Shown here one piece after another: positions 6,888 through 15,213 of a stretch of 33,743 nucleotides of DNA (positions within the stretch are counted from its first letter, which is position 1; each line of letters starts with the position of its first letter). The stretch comes from Bacteroidota bacterium (GTDB lineage Bacteria > Bacteroidota > Bacteroidia > Chitinophagales > Saprospiraceae). The translations under genes and the position numbers were made by a program. The notes beneath the pieces were generated by a model. It did no database searches. It was given only the letters and a program-made list of their open reading frames with translations, and was not told the origin of the DNA. The stretch is from positions 1 to 33,743 of the forward strand of contig CAUJDW010000053.1 in the NCBI GenBank assembly GCA_963169455.1, in the 5' to 3' direction.

Positions 6888-9386
6888 ATGGAAGAGGGCA
6901 GGATCGATTATTTGATGTTGTTGCGCAAAGCGCTGAGGTATTGGTACGTTTTTGCCGGAGGCTTGTTAATTACCTTGGCGGCCGCTTTCGCCTACCTGAA
7001 ATACAAGGAACCCGTTTATCAGTCTTCCACCCTTATCCTGGTGGAAGACGATAAGAGCGGCAACCAGCTCACGGAGGAGGCCATTTTTGAAGACCTGGGC
7101 CTTGCCAGGGTCTCCAGCAACCTGGTCAATGAGATGATGGTGCTGAAATCCTCTCCTTTGTTGAAGGAGGTGGTTGAAAAGCTGGATCTCCAGTACCGCT
7201 ATTTCAGGATCGAGGGTTTGATAAAACGGGAGCTCTACAATACCTCGCCGGTTGAAGTGCTCAGCTGGGAGCCCAAGGAGGGATACTGGGAGTTTTACGG
7301 CAACCTGTCGGCCGATAGGGTTGGGGGCTTTCAACTGGAAATTGAGGACGAATCACTGGGCGGCGCAAGGGTGTTTTATGGCGAATTCGGCAAGAACCTT
7401 GAACTGCCGGTGGGCTCCATAACACTTGCCGACCGGGGCGGCGCCAAGGATTATGAAAAAATCGGCGTCCAGGCCCTGCCGGTGGGGGCCATGATCGGGT
7501 ACCTGCAGGGGAAAATCCAGGTGAGCCTGGCGGACGAAAAGTCCAGCATGCTGCACCTGTCCATGAAGGATGTTTCCCCGCAGCGCATCAGCGATGTGCT
7601 GACTATCCTGGTGGAAGTATATAACGAAACTTCCATCGAGCAGAAGAACGTCGTTTTCAAGAATACGATCGACCTGATCAACAACCGGATCGACATGATC
7701 ATCGAAGAGCTGACGGCTGCGGAACAGGATGTGGAAAATTACAAGCAGCGCTTCAGCATGACGGAACTGAGTGCGGAAGGCACCCTGCTGATGAACGAAG
7801 TGTCCTCCTACAGCAAGGAGATCGCCAGCAGGCAACTGCAACTGGAGATCATGAACTCCATCGAGGATTTCCTGGTGAAAAACCGGAACAACTTCGAGTT
7901 CGTACCCACCAATATCAGCATCACCAACCTGACGTTGACCACGCAACTGGAGAGTTTCAACCGCCTGCTGGCGCAGAGAGAGCAGTTGAGGACCGACCTG
8001 GGGCCTTCGCACCCCGACCTGCTGCTGACCGAAAAGCAGATCCGGAACCTTCGGGAGACGATCATCGAGAATATCCAGGCTATACGGAAAGATTTGGAGA
8101 TGGCCCTCAACGCCAACCGGAATGTAAAAGGCAACCTGCAGGCCCGCCTGCAGACCCTGCCCCGCCGCGAGCGCGAACTGATAGAGATCGAACGCCGCAA
8201 AAGCGTCAAGGAAAACCTCTACCTCTACCTGCTGCAGAAAAGAGAGGAGTCGGCCATTTCCCTGGCCGTCACCTCGGCCCGCTCGCAGGTGGTGGAACCC
8301 GCATATCCCCCGGTTTCTCCCATCAGCCCGAACCGGAAGCAGATCCTGGTGGTGGCCTTCTTTATGGGGCTGGCTTTCCCTGCCGGTATTGTGTTCCTCT
8401 TGTATTTCCTCAACGACAAGATACAGGTCGAGGATGACGTGGAAGGAGCCACGGCCGTGCCTGTCGCCGGGCTGATCTGCCAGAGCCGGAAGAAAACCCG
8501 GCTTGTGGTCAGAGAGAACAGCCGCTCCGTCACGGCGGAGATGTTCCGGATGCTGCGCGCCAACCTGAGTTATTTTGCCGCCGGCGCCGACCTGAAAGTG
8601 ATGCTCATCACCTCCGGGATGTCGGGGGAAGGGAAATCCTTCATCGCGCTCAACCTCGGCGCCATCCAGGCCCTGGCGGGCAAGAAAGTGGTCATCCTGG
8701 AGCTCGACCTGCGCAAACCCAAACAGGAAATATTCGGAACGGACGTCCAGCCGGGCAAAGGCGTGGTTGACTACCTCATCGACGCGGATTACACCGTGGG
8801 CGATATCATCCAGAAGAGCGGGGCGCACCCCAACCTCGACCTCATCCAGTGCGGGCCCAAGCCGCCGAACCCCAGCGAACTGATCCTCTCCGGCCGCCTG
8901 CGCGAATTGGTGGAACTGCTCAGAAAACGCTATGACTTCGTCATCCTGGACACCCCGCCGGTGGGCATCGTGGCCGACGCCCTGCAGATGAGCGACCTGG
9001 CCGATGCGACCATGTTCGTGCTGCGCGCCGGCTACAGCCGGCGGCCGGAACTGAAGCTCATCAACGGGCTCACCGAAAAGAAAAAACTGCCCCGCCCCTT
9101 CATCGTCCTCAATGCCGTGCCGGTGAAAAGGCCGGGTTACTACGACCAGGGCTACGGCTACAGTTACGGCTACGGCTATGGCTACGGTTATGGCAAAGGG
9201 TATTACGATGACGACCATCACTCCGCTTCCGGAAAGTGGTGGAAAAAAATAAAAGGGATGATGGCCGTCGAAAACGGCCGCGCGGCAGCGCCGGAGAATG
9301 GCGCAGAGAACGGGCAGTCGAGAAAGAAAGAGGAAAGCCCGCAAAAAACTTCGGAAGCAGTTGCGGAACAATCTTCAGGACAATAA
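6888..9386 (+). CDS. Wzc-like polysaccharide co-polymerase and tyrosine kinase
   Basis: An 832-residue fusion of chain-length regulator and BY-kinase. A first membrane helix lies near residues 18-36, followed by the Wzz domain and a long periplasmic coiled-coil-rich part. A second helix (ILVVAFFMGLAFPAGIVFLL) lies near 485-505. The cytoplasmic kinase has Walker A SGMSGEGKS with Lys583, Walker A' VVILELDLRKP near 602-612 and Walker B FVILDTPPVG near 685. The C-terminal region (about 750-780) is a Tyr/Gly cluster, GYGYSYGYGYGYGYGKGYY, which is the expected autophosphorylation tail. It controls chain length and export together with the Wza-like protein. No Wzb-type phosphatase gene is in the window. 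The start is ATG 6888; the next gene begins 10 bp after the stop. Confidence 0.93.
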   Translation: MEEGRIDYLMLLRKALRYWYVFAGGLLITLAAAFAYLKYKEPVYQSSTLILVEDDKSGNQLTEEAIFEDLGLARVSSNLVNEMMVLKSSPLLKEVVEKLDLQYRYFRIEGLIKRELYNTSPVEVLSWEPKEGYWEFYGNLSADRVGGFQLEIEDESLGGARVFYGEFGKNLELPVGSITLADRGGAKDYEKIGVQALPVGAMIGYLQGKIQVSLADEKSSMLHLSMKDVSPQRISDVLTILVEVYNETSIEQKNVVFKNTIDLINNRIDMIIEELTAAEQDVENYKQRFSMTELSAEGTLLMNEVSSYSKEIASRQLQLEIMNSIEDFLVKNRNNFEFVPTNISITNLTLTTQLESFNRLLAQREQLRTDLGPSHPDLLLTEKQIRNLRETIIENIQAIRKDLEMALNANRNVKGNLQARLQTLPRRERELIEIERRKSVKENLYLYLLQKREESAISLAVTSARSQVVEPAYPPVSPISPNRKQILVVAFFMGLAFPAGIVFLLYFLNDKIQVEDDVEGATAVPVAGLICQSRKKTRLVVRENSRSVTAEMFRMLRANLSYFAAGADLKVMLITSGMSGEGKSFIALNLGAIQALAGKKVVILELDLRKPKQEIFGTDVQPGKGVVDYLIDADYTVGDIIQKSGAHPNLDLIQCGPKPPNPSELILSGRLRELVELLRKRYDFVILDTPPVGIVADALQMSDLADATMFVLRAGYSRRPELKLINGLTEKKKLPRPFIVLNAVPVKRPGYYDQGYGYSYGYGYGYGYGKGYYDDDHHSASGKWWKKIKGMMAVENGRAAAPENGAENGQSRKKEESPQKTSEAVAEQSSGQ

Positions 9387-9396
9387 AACCACAGCC

Positions 9397-10218
9397 ATGA
9401 AAACGATTATTCTGTGCGGGGGCCTGGGCACCCGGCTTCGCGAAGAAACGGAGTACAAGCCCAAACCGATGGTCGAAATCGGCGGCAAACCCATTCTCTG
9501 GCACATTATGAAACACTACTCCTTCTACGGGTTCAACGAATTTGTCCTGGCGCTCGGCTATAAAGGCGATGTCATCCGCGACTATTTCATCAACTACTAC
9601 AAGTACACCCGGGATTTCACTGTGGACCTGTCCAACGGCGCGCTGGACATTCACGCCGAGGAGTCGCATGAGGAGGACTGGAAGGTGACCCTGGTGGAAA
9701 CGGGCAGCCAGTCGATGACCGGCTACCGCACCAGACTGGCCGGCAAATATATCGATGATGAATATTTCATGCTCACCTACGGAGACGCCGTGGCCGATGT
9801 CAACCTGAGGGAACTGGTGGCCTTCGCCAAAGCGAAAAACACGATCGGCACTGTTACCGGCGTCTTCCCCTCTTCCCGCTTTGGCGACCTGGTAACCAAT
9901 GGCGATAAAGTGGCCGCCTTTAAACAGCAGCTCAGGGAAACGGAAAACAAGGAGCCCATCAACGGCGGCTATTTCGTCTTCAAACGGGAATTCCTGAGCC
10001 TGATCCCCGACGACCCCTCTACCGACCTGGAGAAGGCGCCGATCGAAGCGCTGGTCGAAACGGGGCAGCTCTCCGTGTACAAACACAAGAAATTCTGGCA
10101 TTGCATGGACACCTACCGCGATTATTTGAAGCTGAATGAGATGTGGGAAACCAACCCCGTGTGGAACACCTGGAGCCAGCCCCGTCGCCGCATGCCCGCC
10201 GAGCCGGTTAAGGTTTGA
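9397..10218 (+). CDS. rfbF: Glucose-1-phosphate cytidylyltransferase
   Basis: A 273-residue nucleotidyltransferase beginning MKTIILCGGLGTRLREETEY, followed by KPKPMVEIGGKPILWHIM, both hallmarks of RfbF/AscA/DdhA. It makes CDP-glucose from CTP and glucose-1-phosphate, the entry step to CDP-3,6-dideoxyhexoses. FMLTYGDAVADVNL holds the metal-binding Asp. Start ATG 9397 was chosen although the frame stays open further upstream, because the upstream part overlaps the end of the kinase gene and has no homology. Its clustering with an rfbH/E1 gene and reductase supports the CDP-sugar role. It is separated from the next gene by a 147-bp gap containing a perfect palindromic repeat, the largest gap in this block. 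Confidence 0.95.
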   Translation: MKTIILCGGLGTRLREETEYKPKPMVEIGGKPILWHIMKHYSFYGFNEFVLALGYKGDVIRDYFINYYKYTRDFTVDLSNGALDIHAEESHEEDWKVTLVETGSQSMTGYRTRLAGKYIDDEYFMLTYGDAVADVNLRELVAFAKAKNTIGTVTGVFPSSRFGDLVTNGDKVAAFKQQLRETENKEPINGGYFVFKREFLSLIPDDPSTDLEKAPIEALVETGQLSVYKHKKFWHCMDTYRDYLKLNEMWETNPVWNTWSQPRRRMPAEPVKV

Positions 10219-10253
10219 GGCAACTTTTTTTGGCCCCCTTTGCGGCATAATCC

Positions 10254-10337
10254 GGAACGCGGGCTGCGGCCCGCGACAGAGGCAAAGCCCTCCCAAGGCT
10301 CCCTGTTTATCATTTCGCGGGCCGCAGCCCGCGTTCC
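10254..10337. repeat. Perfect 23-bp inverted repeat (REP-like)
   Basis: Arms 10254-10276 and 10315-10337 are perfect reverse complements over 23 bases, with a 38-base centre. Each arm is itself palindromic (GCGGGCTGCGGCCCGC). The left arm plus the following GGCAAAGCC recurs at 33565-33600, so this is a dispersed family, not only a local hairpin. It sits between rfbF and the SDR gene. Confidence 0.75.
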
Positions 10338-10365
10338 AAGCTGAATAGTAACAAAAACCAACAAC

Positions 10366-11433
10366 ATGAGAATCCTCATCAACGGCAACATGGGGTACAT
10401 CGGCTCCGTGCTGGCCAGACACCTGCGGGAAGTGTTTCCCGAAGCCGAACTCATAGGTTTCGACGCCGGTTTCTTTTCGGGTTGCCTGCTGGACAGGCAT
10501 TTCTTCCCGGAGGTCTATCTCGACAGGCAACATTTCGGCGACGTCCGGAATTTCCCCGCCGGGCTGCTCCGGGGCGTCGATGCCGTCGTACAGCTGGCCG
10601 CCGTGTCCAACGACCCGATGGGCAATGCCTTTGAACAACCGACGATGGAGATCAACCATCAGGCCGCTGTTGGGATTGCCAGGCTGGCCAGGCAGGCGGG
10701 AGTCAGCCATTTCGTTTTCGCTTCCAGCTGCAGCGTTTACGGCGCCGGCGGCGAAGGCGCAAGGGACGAATCTTCGGAAGTGAACCCGCTGACCGCATAT
10801 GCGCGCTCCAAGATTGCCTGCGAAAAAGATCTGGCGGCGCTTGCCAACAGCGGTTTCCTCGTCACGGCCCTCCGCTTTGCGACAGCCTGCGGCATGAGCC
10901 CCAGGCTGAGGCTGGATTTGGTGCTGAACGATTTCGTGGCGGGAGCCATCACTTCGGGCCAGATCGCCATCCTGAGCGACGGCACGCCCTGGCGCCCGCT
11001 CATACACGTGGATGACATGGCCCGCGCCATCGAATGGGCCTGCACCCGCAGGGAAGAACAGGGCGGCCCCAGGCTCATCGTCAATACGGGCTCCAACCAC
11101 TGGAACTATCAGGTCAGAGACCTGGCCTACGCGGTGCAGGAGGAACTGGGAAATGTGGAGGTCAGGATCAATGCCGACGCTTCTCCCGACAAGCGATCTT
11201 ACAAGGTGGACTTCAGCTATTTCAAAAGCCTGGCGCCCGAGCACTACCCGAAAGTGCCCCTCTCCGAGGCCGTAAGGGGCCTGGCGGAAGGCCTGAGCGA
11301 GGCCGGTTTCAACGACCCCGATTTCCGCAATTCGGATTTTATCCGCCTGAAAATTTTGAACGCTTTGAAAGCGAAGGGCCGGATCACCGAGAACCTTTCG
11401 TGGGCTCTGGCCCCGCTAATGCCCGTTGCATGA
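10366..11433 (+). CDS. NAD-dependent epimerase/dehydratase (extended SDR) of the CDP-sugar block
   Basis: A 355-residue extended short-chain dehydrogenase. The Rossmann motif is NGNMGYIGS (residues 6-14), the substrate-side Ser region is SSCSVYG (120-126), and the catalytic pair is Tyr145/Lys149 in YARSK. Later segments SDGTPWRPLIHVDDMARA and PDKRSYKVDFS place it in an SDR subgroup often found beside rfbF-like and rmlC-like genes. It does not look like RfbG (CDP-glucose 4,6-dehydratase), whose N-terminus is quite different. It could be a 4-ketoreductase (AscF-like) finishing a dideoxyhexose, or it could stand in for the missing dehydratase. The stop overlaps the next start in ATGA. Confidence 0.8.
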   Translation: MRILINGNMGYIGSVLARHLREVFPEAELIGFDAGFFSGCLLDRHFFPEVYLDRQHFGDVRNFPAGLLRGVDAVVQLAAVSNDPMGNAFEQPTMEINHQAAVGIARLARQAGVSHFVFASSCSVYGAGGEGARDESSEVNPLTAYARSKIACEKDLAALANSGFLVTALRFATACGMSPRLRLDLVLNDFVAGAITSGQIAILSDGTPWRPLIHVDDMARAIEWACTRREEQGGPRLIVNTGSNHWNYQVRDLAYAVQEELGNVEVRINADASPDKRSYKVDFSYFKSLAPEHYPKVPLSEAVRGLAEGLSEAGFNDPDFRNSDFIRLKILNALKAKGRITENLSWALAPLMPVA

Positions 11434-11984
11434 GGTTCGAACAGCAGCCCCTGGAAGGCCTGGCCATTATCCGGTTTGACCCCTTTACCGACCACCGGGG
11501 GTCATTCGCCAGGGTCTATGACCGGGAGGAGTACGAAAAGCACGGCATACCTGTGAACTGGGTGCAGGAGAACCAGTCCGTCAACCTGTCGAAAGGCACG
11601 CTCAGAGGCCTGCACTTCCTGCTGCCCCCCCACACGGATGGGAAACTGGTGCGCTGCGTGCAGGGCGCCGTATTCGACGTCGCCGTCGACCTCCGGGCCG
11701 GCTCCCCAACCCAGGGGCAATGGATGTCTTTCATGCTGCGCGAAGACGACAACTGCCTTTTATACATCCCCAGAGGTTTCGCCCACGGATTCTGCACCCT
11801 GTCGGGTTTCAGCAAAATACTTTACAAACACGATGCCTGCTATGTCAGGGAATCGGATTGCGGCATCCGCTGGGATGACCCCACCCTGGCTATAGGCTGG
11901 CCGGAAGTGCATCCGGTCATTTCCGAAAAGGACAAAGAGCTGATGGCATACAAAGATTTCATCAAAAAATATAATGGACTATGA
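11430..11984 (+). CDS. RmlC/AscE-like dTDP/CDP-4-keto sugar 3,5-epimerase
   Basis: A 184-residue cupin epimerase starting at ATG 11430 inside the ATGA overlap with the SDR gene; the frame is open further upstream but that part lacks homology. RGLHF carries the catalytic His62, [16 protein letters not shown] is the core strand, PRGFAHGF lies at about 114-121, and Tyr138 in [18 protein letters not shown] is the catalytic Tyr position. It therefore looks active. RmlC acts on dTDP-4-keto-6-deoxyglucose, whereas AscE epimerises C5 of CDP-4-keto-3,6-dideoxyglucose. Placement between rfbF and rfbH favours the AscE-type role, giving an L-sugar such as ascarylose, but no rhamnose genes (rmlA/B/D) are nearby to exclude other use. 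Confidence 0.88.
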   Translation: MRFEQQPLEGLAIIRFDPFTDHRGSFARVYDREEYEKHGIPVNWVQENQSVNLSKGTLRGLHFLLPPHTDGKLVRCVQGAVFDVAVDLRAGSPTQGQWMSFMLREDDNCLLYIPRGFAHGFCTLSGFSKILYKHDACYVRESDCGIRWDDPTLAIGWPEVHPVISEKDKELMAYKDFIKKYNGL

Positions 11985-13330
11985 ACCATCATGAGGTCAG
12001 AAAAGAGATCCTTTCCCTGGTAAAGGAATACTACAAGGACAAATTCGCCCCTGAACCCTTTGTGCCGGGAAAGAGCCTGGTCCGGTACGCCGGCCGCGTA
12101 TTCGATGAAAAGGAGCTCGTCAATCTGGTGGATTCGTCCCTTGATTTCTGGCTTACGGCAGGACAACACGCGGAGGCCTTCGAGAATGAGTTTGCCGATT
12201 TTCTGGGTGTCGAAGACTGCATTCTGGTCAACAGCGGTTCATCGGCCAACCTGGTGGCCATGTCGGCCCTTACTTCTCCGAAACTGGGAGATCGGCAACT
12301 GAAGCCCGGCGACGAGGTGATAACCGTGGCCTCGGGTTTCCCCACCACGGTAGCTCCCATCGTTCAGAACGGGCTGATCCCGGCCTTTATCGACGTGGCC
12401 CTCGAAACCTACAACGCCATTCCCGAGCTGATCGAAAAGGCTGTTTCCAAAAAAACCAAAGCCATTTTCATGGCTCACACCCTGGGCAACCCCTTCGACC
12501 TGAGGGTGGTGATGGATATTGCCCGGAAGTACGATTTGTGGGTTGTCGAGGATAACTGCGATGCCCTGGGCAGCGAATACGACGGCAAATACACCGGGGC
12601 TTTCGGCGACCTGGCCACCTTCTCCTTCTACCCTGCGCACCACATCACCATGGGCGAGGGCGGGGCGGTGGTGACCAGCAACCCGGAGCTGGCGCGGATC
12701 GCCCGTTCCTTCCGCGACTGGGGCCGCGACTGCTACTGCGCGGCGGGCGAAGACAACACCTGCGGCATCCGCTTCACCCAGCAGTTCGGCAAACTTCCCG
12801 TGGGATATGACCACAAGTTCGTTTACTCGCACATCGGATACAACCTGAAAGCTACGGACATGCAGGCGGCCGTGGGGCGCGCGCAGCTCAAAAAACTGCC
12901 CGGCTTCATCCGGAAGAGAAGGGAGAATTTCCAACTGCTGTATGATGGCCTTTCCAGGCACGAAGGCAGGCTCATACTGCCGAAGGCTGCGGAGCACAGC
13001 AAGCCCTCCTGGTTCGGTTTTCTGATTACCGTCGGCAAAGGCGAGGCATTTTCCAGGACGGAGCTGTCGCGTTATCTCAACGACAACAACATCCATACCC
13101 GCAACCTCTTTGCCGGCAACCTGCTTCGCCAGCCGGCCTTTATGAACATCAGCCACCGTGTGGTGGGAAACCTGACGAATACCGACTACATCATGAATAA
13201 CACGGTCTTCATCGGCGTTTATCCGGGCCTTGGAGCAGAAGAGATAAGCTATGTCGTGGACAAAATGGACAGCTTCCTGGAAAAGGCTCCAGTAAAACAA
13301 CAGCATTATGCCGGCGCCAAGGAAGCTTAG
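11981..13330 (+). CDS. rfbH: CDP-4-keto-6-deoxy-D-glucose-3-dehydrase (E1)
   Basis: A 449-residue PMP- and [2Fe-2S]-dependent dehydratase of the DegT fold. The internal aldimine Lys of aminotransferases is replaced by His220 in [13 protein letters not shown], the signature of E1. Four cysteines, Cys193, Cys251, Cys253 and Cys261, form the E1 iron-sulfur motif C-X57-C-X-C-X7-C exactly (EDNC; DCYC; NTC). With an E3 reductase it removes the 3-OH of CDP-4-keto-6-deoxyglucose, the committed step to CDP-3,6-dideoxyhexoses (abequose, paratose, tyvelose, ascarylose). It overlaps the epimerase gene by 4 bp (ATGA) and the flavin reductase gene by 23 bp, so the three are translationally coupled. Confidence 0.96.
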   Translation: MNHHEVRKEILSLVKEYYKDKFAPEPFVPGKSLVRYAGRVFDEKELVNLVDSSLDFWLTAGQHAEAFENEFADFLGVEDCILVNSGSSANLVAMSALTSPKLGDRQLKPGDEVITVASGFPTTVAPIVQNGLIPAFIDVALETYNAIPELIEKAVSKKTKAIFMAHTLGNPFDLRVVMDIARKYDLWVVEDNCDALGSEYDGKYTGAFGDLATFSFYPAHHITMGEGGAVVTSNPELARIARSFRDWGRDCYCAAGEDNTCGIRFTQQFGKLPVGYDHKFVYSHIGYNLKATDMQAAVGRAQLKKLPGFIRKRRENFQLLYDGLSRHEGRLILPKAAEHSKPSWFGFLITVGKGEAFSRTELSRYLNDNNIHTRNLFAGNLLRQPAFMNISHRVVGNLTNTDYIMNNTVFIGVYPGLGAEEISYVVDKMDSFLEKAPVKQQHYAGAKEA

Positions 13331-14033
13331 GGCCGTTGTCGTTGGGAAAGAACGCTTTGGAGAAAGCGTTGCCCTGTTCAGGCTGAAACCGGAAGCGGCC
13401 TGCCGTTACCGGGCTGGCCAGTTCCTCCACCTGGCCCTGGACGCTTACGACCCCAGCTTCAACTGGCCCGAATCGAGAGTTTTTTCCATAGCCAGTTTGC
13501 CGGGAAGCGATTATCTGGAAATCCTGGTATCGCAGAAAGGGCTGTTTACCCGGCGGATGATCAACGAGCTGGAAGAAGGTGATGAAGTATGGCTGAAGCT
13601 GCCGTTCGGCGATTTCAACTTCGATCATGCCGCGGGCAGGGATGCCGTGTTCATCGCCGGAGGAACGGGGATCAGCCCTTTCGTTCCGTTTCTGGAGGGC
13701 CTGGCCGGGAAAAAATCGGAAGTCAGCAGTTTATCGCTCTATTACGGGATACGGAATCCGGGGCTTCTTATTTACGGTGAGCTGTTCCGGAAGCTGGAGC
13801 AGGCCGTTGAAGAATTTCATTTGCATTTGTACGTGGAAAGCGGGACGGTAGGCCTCTTTCCGGGGCATCATACCGGCATGCTGGACGTAGCGAAGATCGC
13901 CGGGGAAAGCAGGAGGTTGCCCGGCCCCGTCTTTTTTATCTCCGGCCCCAAAGCCATGATCCATGCTTTCTCCCGGGAGCTTCAGGATAGCGGAACCCCT
14001 TCGTCGAGGATTTTTTTCGACAGGTGGGAATAA
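13308..14033 (+). CDS. Ferredoxin reductase-like FAD/NAD(P)H oxidoreductase, E3-like but lacking the [2Fe-2S] domain
   Basis: A 241-residue flavin reductase. The FAD site is RVFSIAS (57-63, the R-x-Y/F-S motif) and the NAD(P)H site GGTGISPF (118-125). The C-terminal [13 protein letters not shown] has Ser where the family usually has Cys (CGPxxM). Known E3 enzymes (AscD/DdhD) have about 330 residues and an N-terminal plant-type ferredoxin domain with four Cys; here the protein begins directly with the FAD domain and no such Cys cluster exists. It overlaps rfbH by 23 bp, so it should be the electron donor for E1. Either electrons pass through a separate ferredoxin or FAD delivers them directly. 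No frameshifted ferredoxin remnant is seen upstream, since that DNA codes for rfbH. Confidence 0.85.
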   Translation: MPAPRKLRAVVVGKERFGESVALFRLKPEAACRYRAGQFLHLALDAYDPSFNWPESRVFSIASLPGSDYLEILVSQKGLFTRRMINELEEGDEVWLKLPFGDFNFDHAAGRDAVFIAGGTGISPFVPFLEGLAGKKSEVSSLSLYYGIRNPGLLIYGELFRKLEQAVEEFHLHLYVESGTVGLFPGHHTGMLDVAKIAGESRRLPGPVFFISGPKAMIHAFSRELQDSGTPSSRIFFDRWE

Positions 14034-14061
14034 AAACACACCCTGTATCAAACCTCAAGCC

Positions 14062-15213
14062 ATGACTATCAGATTGTTCAAACCCAGCGTTGGCCAGGAA
14101 GAGCTGGACAACCTCCGGGGCGTTTTCGAACGCGCCTGGCTGGGGCTGGGGCCCCTGGTTTCCGAGTTCGAAGAGGAATGGAGCCGCTATGTCGGCTGCG
14201 GCATGTCGGTCGGCGTCAACTCCGCCACGGCGGCGCTGCACCTGGCCCTGACGGCCTTTCATTTCCCTCCCGGAAAAAAAGTGCTCGTGCCGGCCATCAC
14301 CTTTGCTTCCACCGCCACCGCCGTTCTGTACAACAACCTCATCCCGGTATTTGTGGATGTTGACCCCGATACCGCTGTCATGAGCCTGGAAGGCCTGGAG
14401 CGGAAGATCGACGGCGATTGCGTGGCTGTCATCCCCGTCCACAACGCAGGTTATCCCGTGCCGATGGACGAGTTGATGGGGATTGCGGCCCGCCACAACC
14501 TCAAGGTGATCGAGGATTGTGCGCACTGTGCGGGGGGCTCCTACAAAGGGAAGAAGCTCGGTACGTGGGGCCATATCGGCTGTTTCAGTTTCGAAGAAAA
14601 AAAATGCATGACCACCGGCGACGGCGGCATGATCTGTTCCGACGATGCAGAGCTGATTGAACCCTTAAAACCCTACCGCTGGGTGGGCATCGACAAGGAC
14701 ACCTGGAGGCGCGCGGTGGCGGCCGGGAGTGAGCAGGAAAAGGAGGCCATGCACTGGCATTACGACATTTCCGTACTGGGCTACAAATACAACATGAACG
14801 ACGTGATGGCGGCCATCGGGCTGGCCCAGTTGAAAAAGCTGGACGCCATGAACGCGAAGCGGCGGGCCATCATCGGCAGGTACCTCGACGGCATCAGGGG
14901 AATGGACGGCATCATGCCATACACCCGCTATACCCTGAACGGGGAAGAAGCCTACTGGTTCTTCGGCATCCGTTCGGCCCGGCGCGACGAGCTCATCCTG
15001 CACCTCAAGCACCGGGGCATTGCCACCGGCGTGCATTTTTATCCGCTGCCCCTGCATCCCCTGTTCAAAAGCTGGGACAACGGCTGCCCGGTGGCGAAGG
15101 AAATCTGGAAGACCTTTATCACCCTGCCTTCCCACGTTGATTTGACGGAAGAGGAAATCAGCTACGTAGTCGACGCCATTGGCGCATTCGTTACCCCCCC
15201 CGTATGGATATAG
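14062..15213 (+). CDS. DegT/DnrJ/EryC1-family sugar aminotransferase
   Basis: A 383-residue PLP enzyme. Start ATG 14062 gives the standard N-terminus MTIRLFKPSVGQEELDNL. The PLP Lys181 lies in SFEEKKCMTTGDGG, so unlike rfbH this is a true aminotransferase. The segment VLGYKYNMNDVMAAIGLAQLKKL near residues 240-262 resembles 4-aminotransferases such as ArnB or perosamine synthase more than the 3-aminotransferase WlbC. It should transfer an amino group from glutamate to a keto sugar nucleotide. The partner could be a 4-keto-6-deoxy sugar or the WlbA product. It lies 28 bp after the reductase and overlaps the FemAB-like gene by 10 bp. Confidence 0.88.
   Translation: MTIRLFKPSVGQEELDNLRGVFERAWLGLGPLVSEFEEEWSRYVGCGMSVGVNSATAALHLALTAFHFPPGKKVLVPAITFASTATAVLYNNLIPVFVDVDPDTAVMSLEGLERKIDGDCVAVIPVHNAGYPVPMDELMGIAARHNLKVIEDCAHCAGGSYKGKKLGTWGHIGCFSFEEKKCMTTGDGGMICSDDAELIEPLKPYRWVGIDKDTWRRAVAAGSEQEKEAMHWHYDISVLGYKYNMNDVMAAIGLAQLKKLDAMNAKRRAIIGRYLDGIRGMDGIMPYTRYTLNGEEAYWFFGIRSARRDELILHLKHRGIATGVHFYPLPLHPLFKSWDNGCPVAKEIWKTFITLPSHVDLTEEEISYVVDAIGAFVTPPVWI

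Noticed and set aside
7353-9371. Minus-strand open frame of 672 codons
   Set aside because: Antisense shadow of the Wzc-like gene, caused by GC-rich codon use; His/Gln/Val-rich composition and no domain.
9109-11244. Minus-strand open frame of 711 codons
   Set aside because: Spans the antisense of three real genes and an intergenic palindrome; not a protein family I can recognise.
10366-11433. Identity of the SDR as CDP-glucose 4,6-dehydratase (rfbG)
   Set aside because: The N-terminal and active-site segments differ from RfbG; the genomic slot alone is not enough.
14062-15213. A second E1-type dehydrase
   Set aside because: The PLP lysine (Lys181) is present and the four iron-sulfur cysteines are not, so it is an ordinary aminotransferase.
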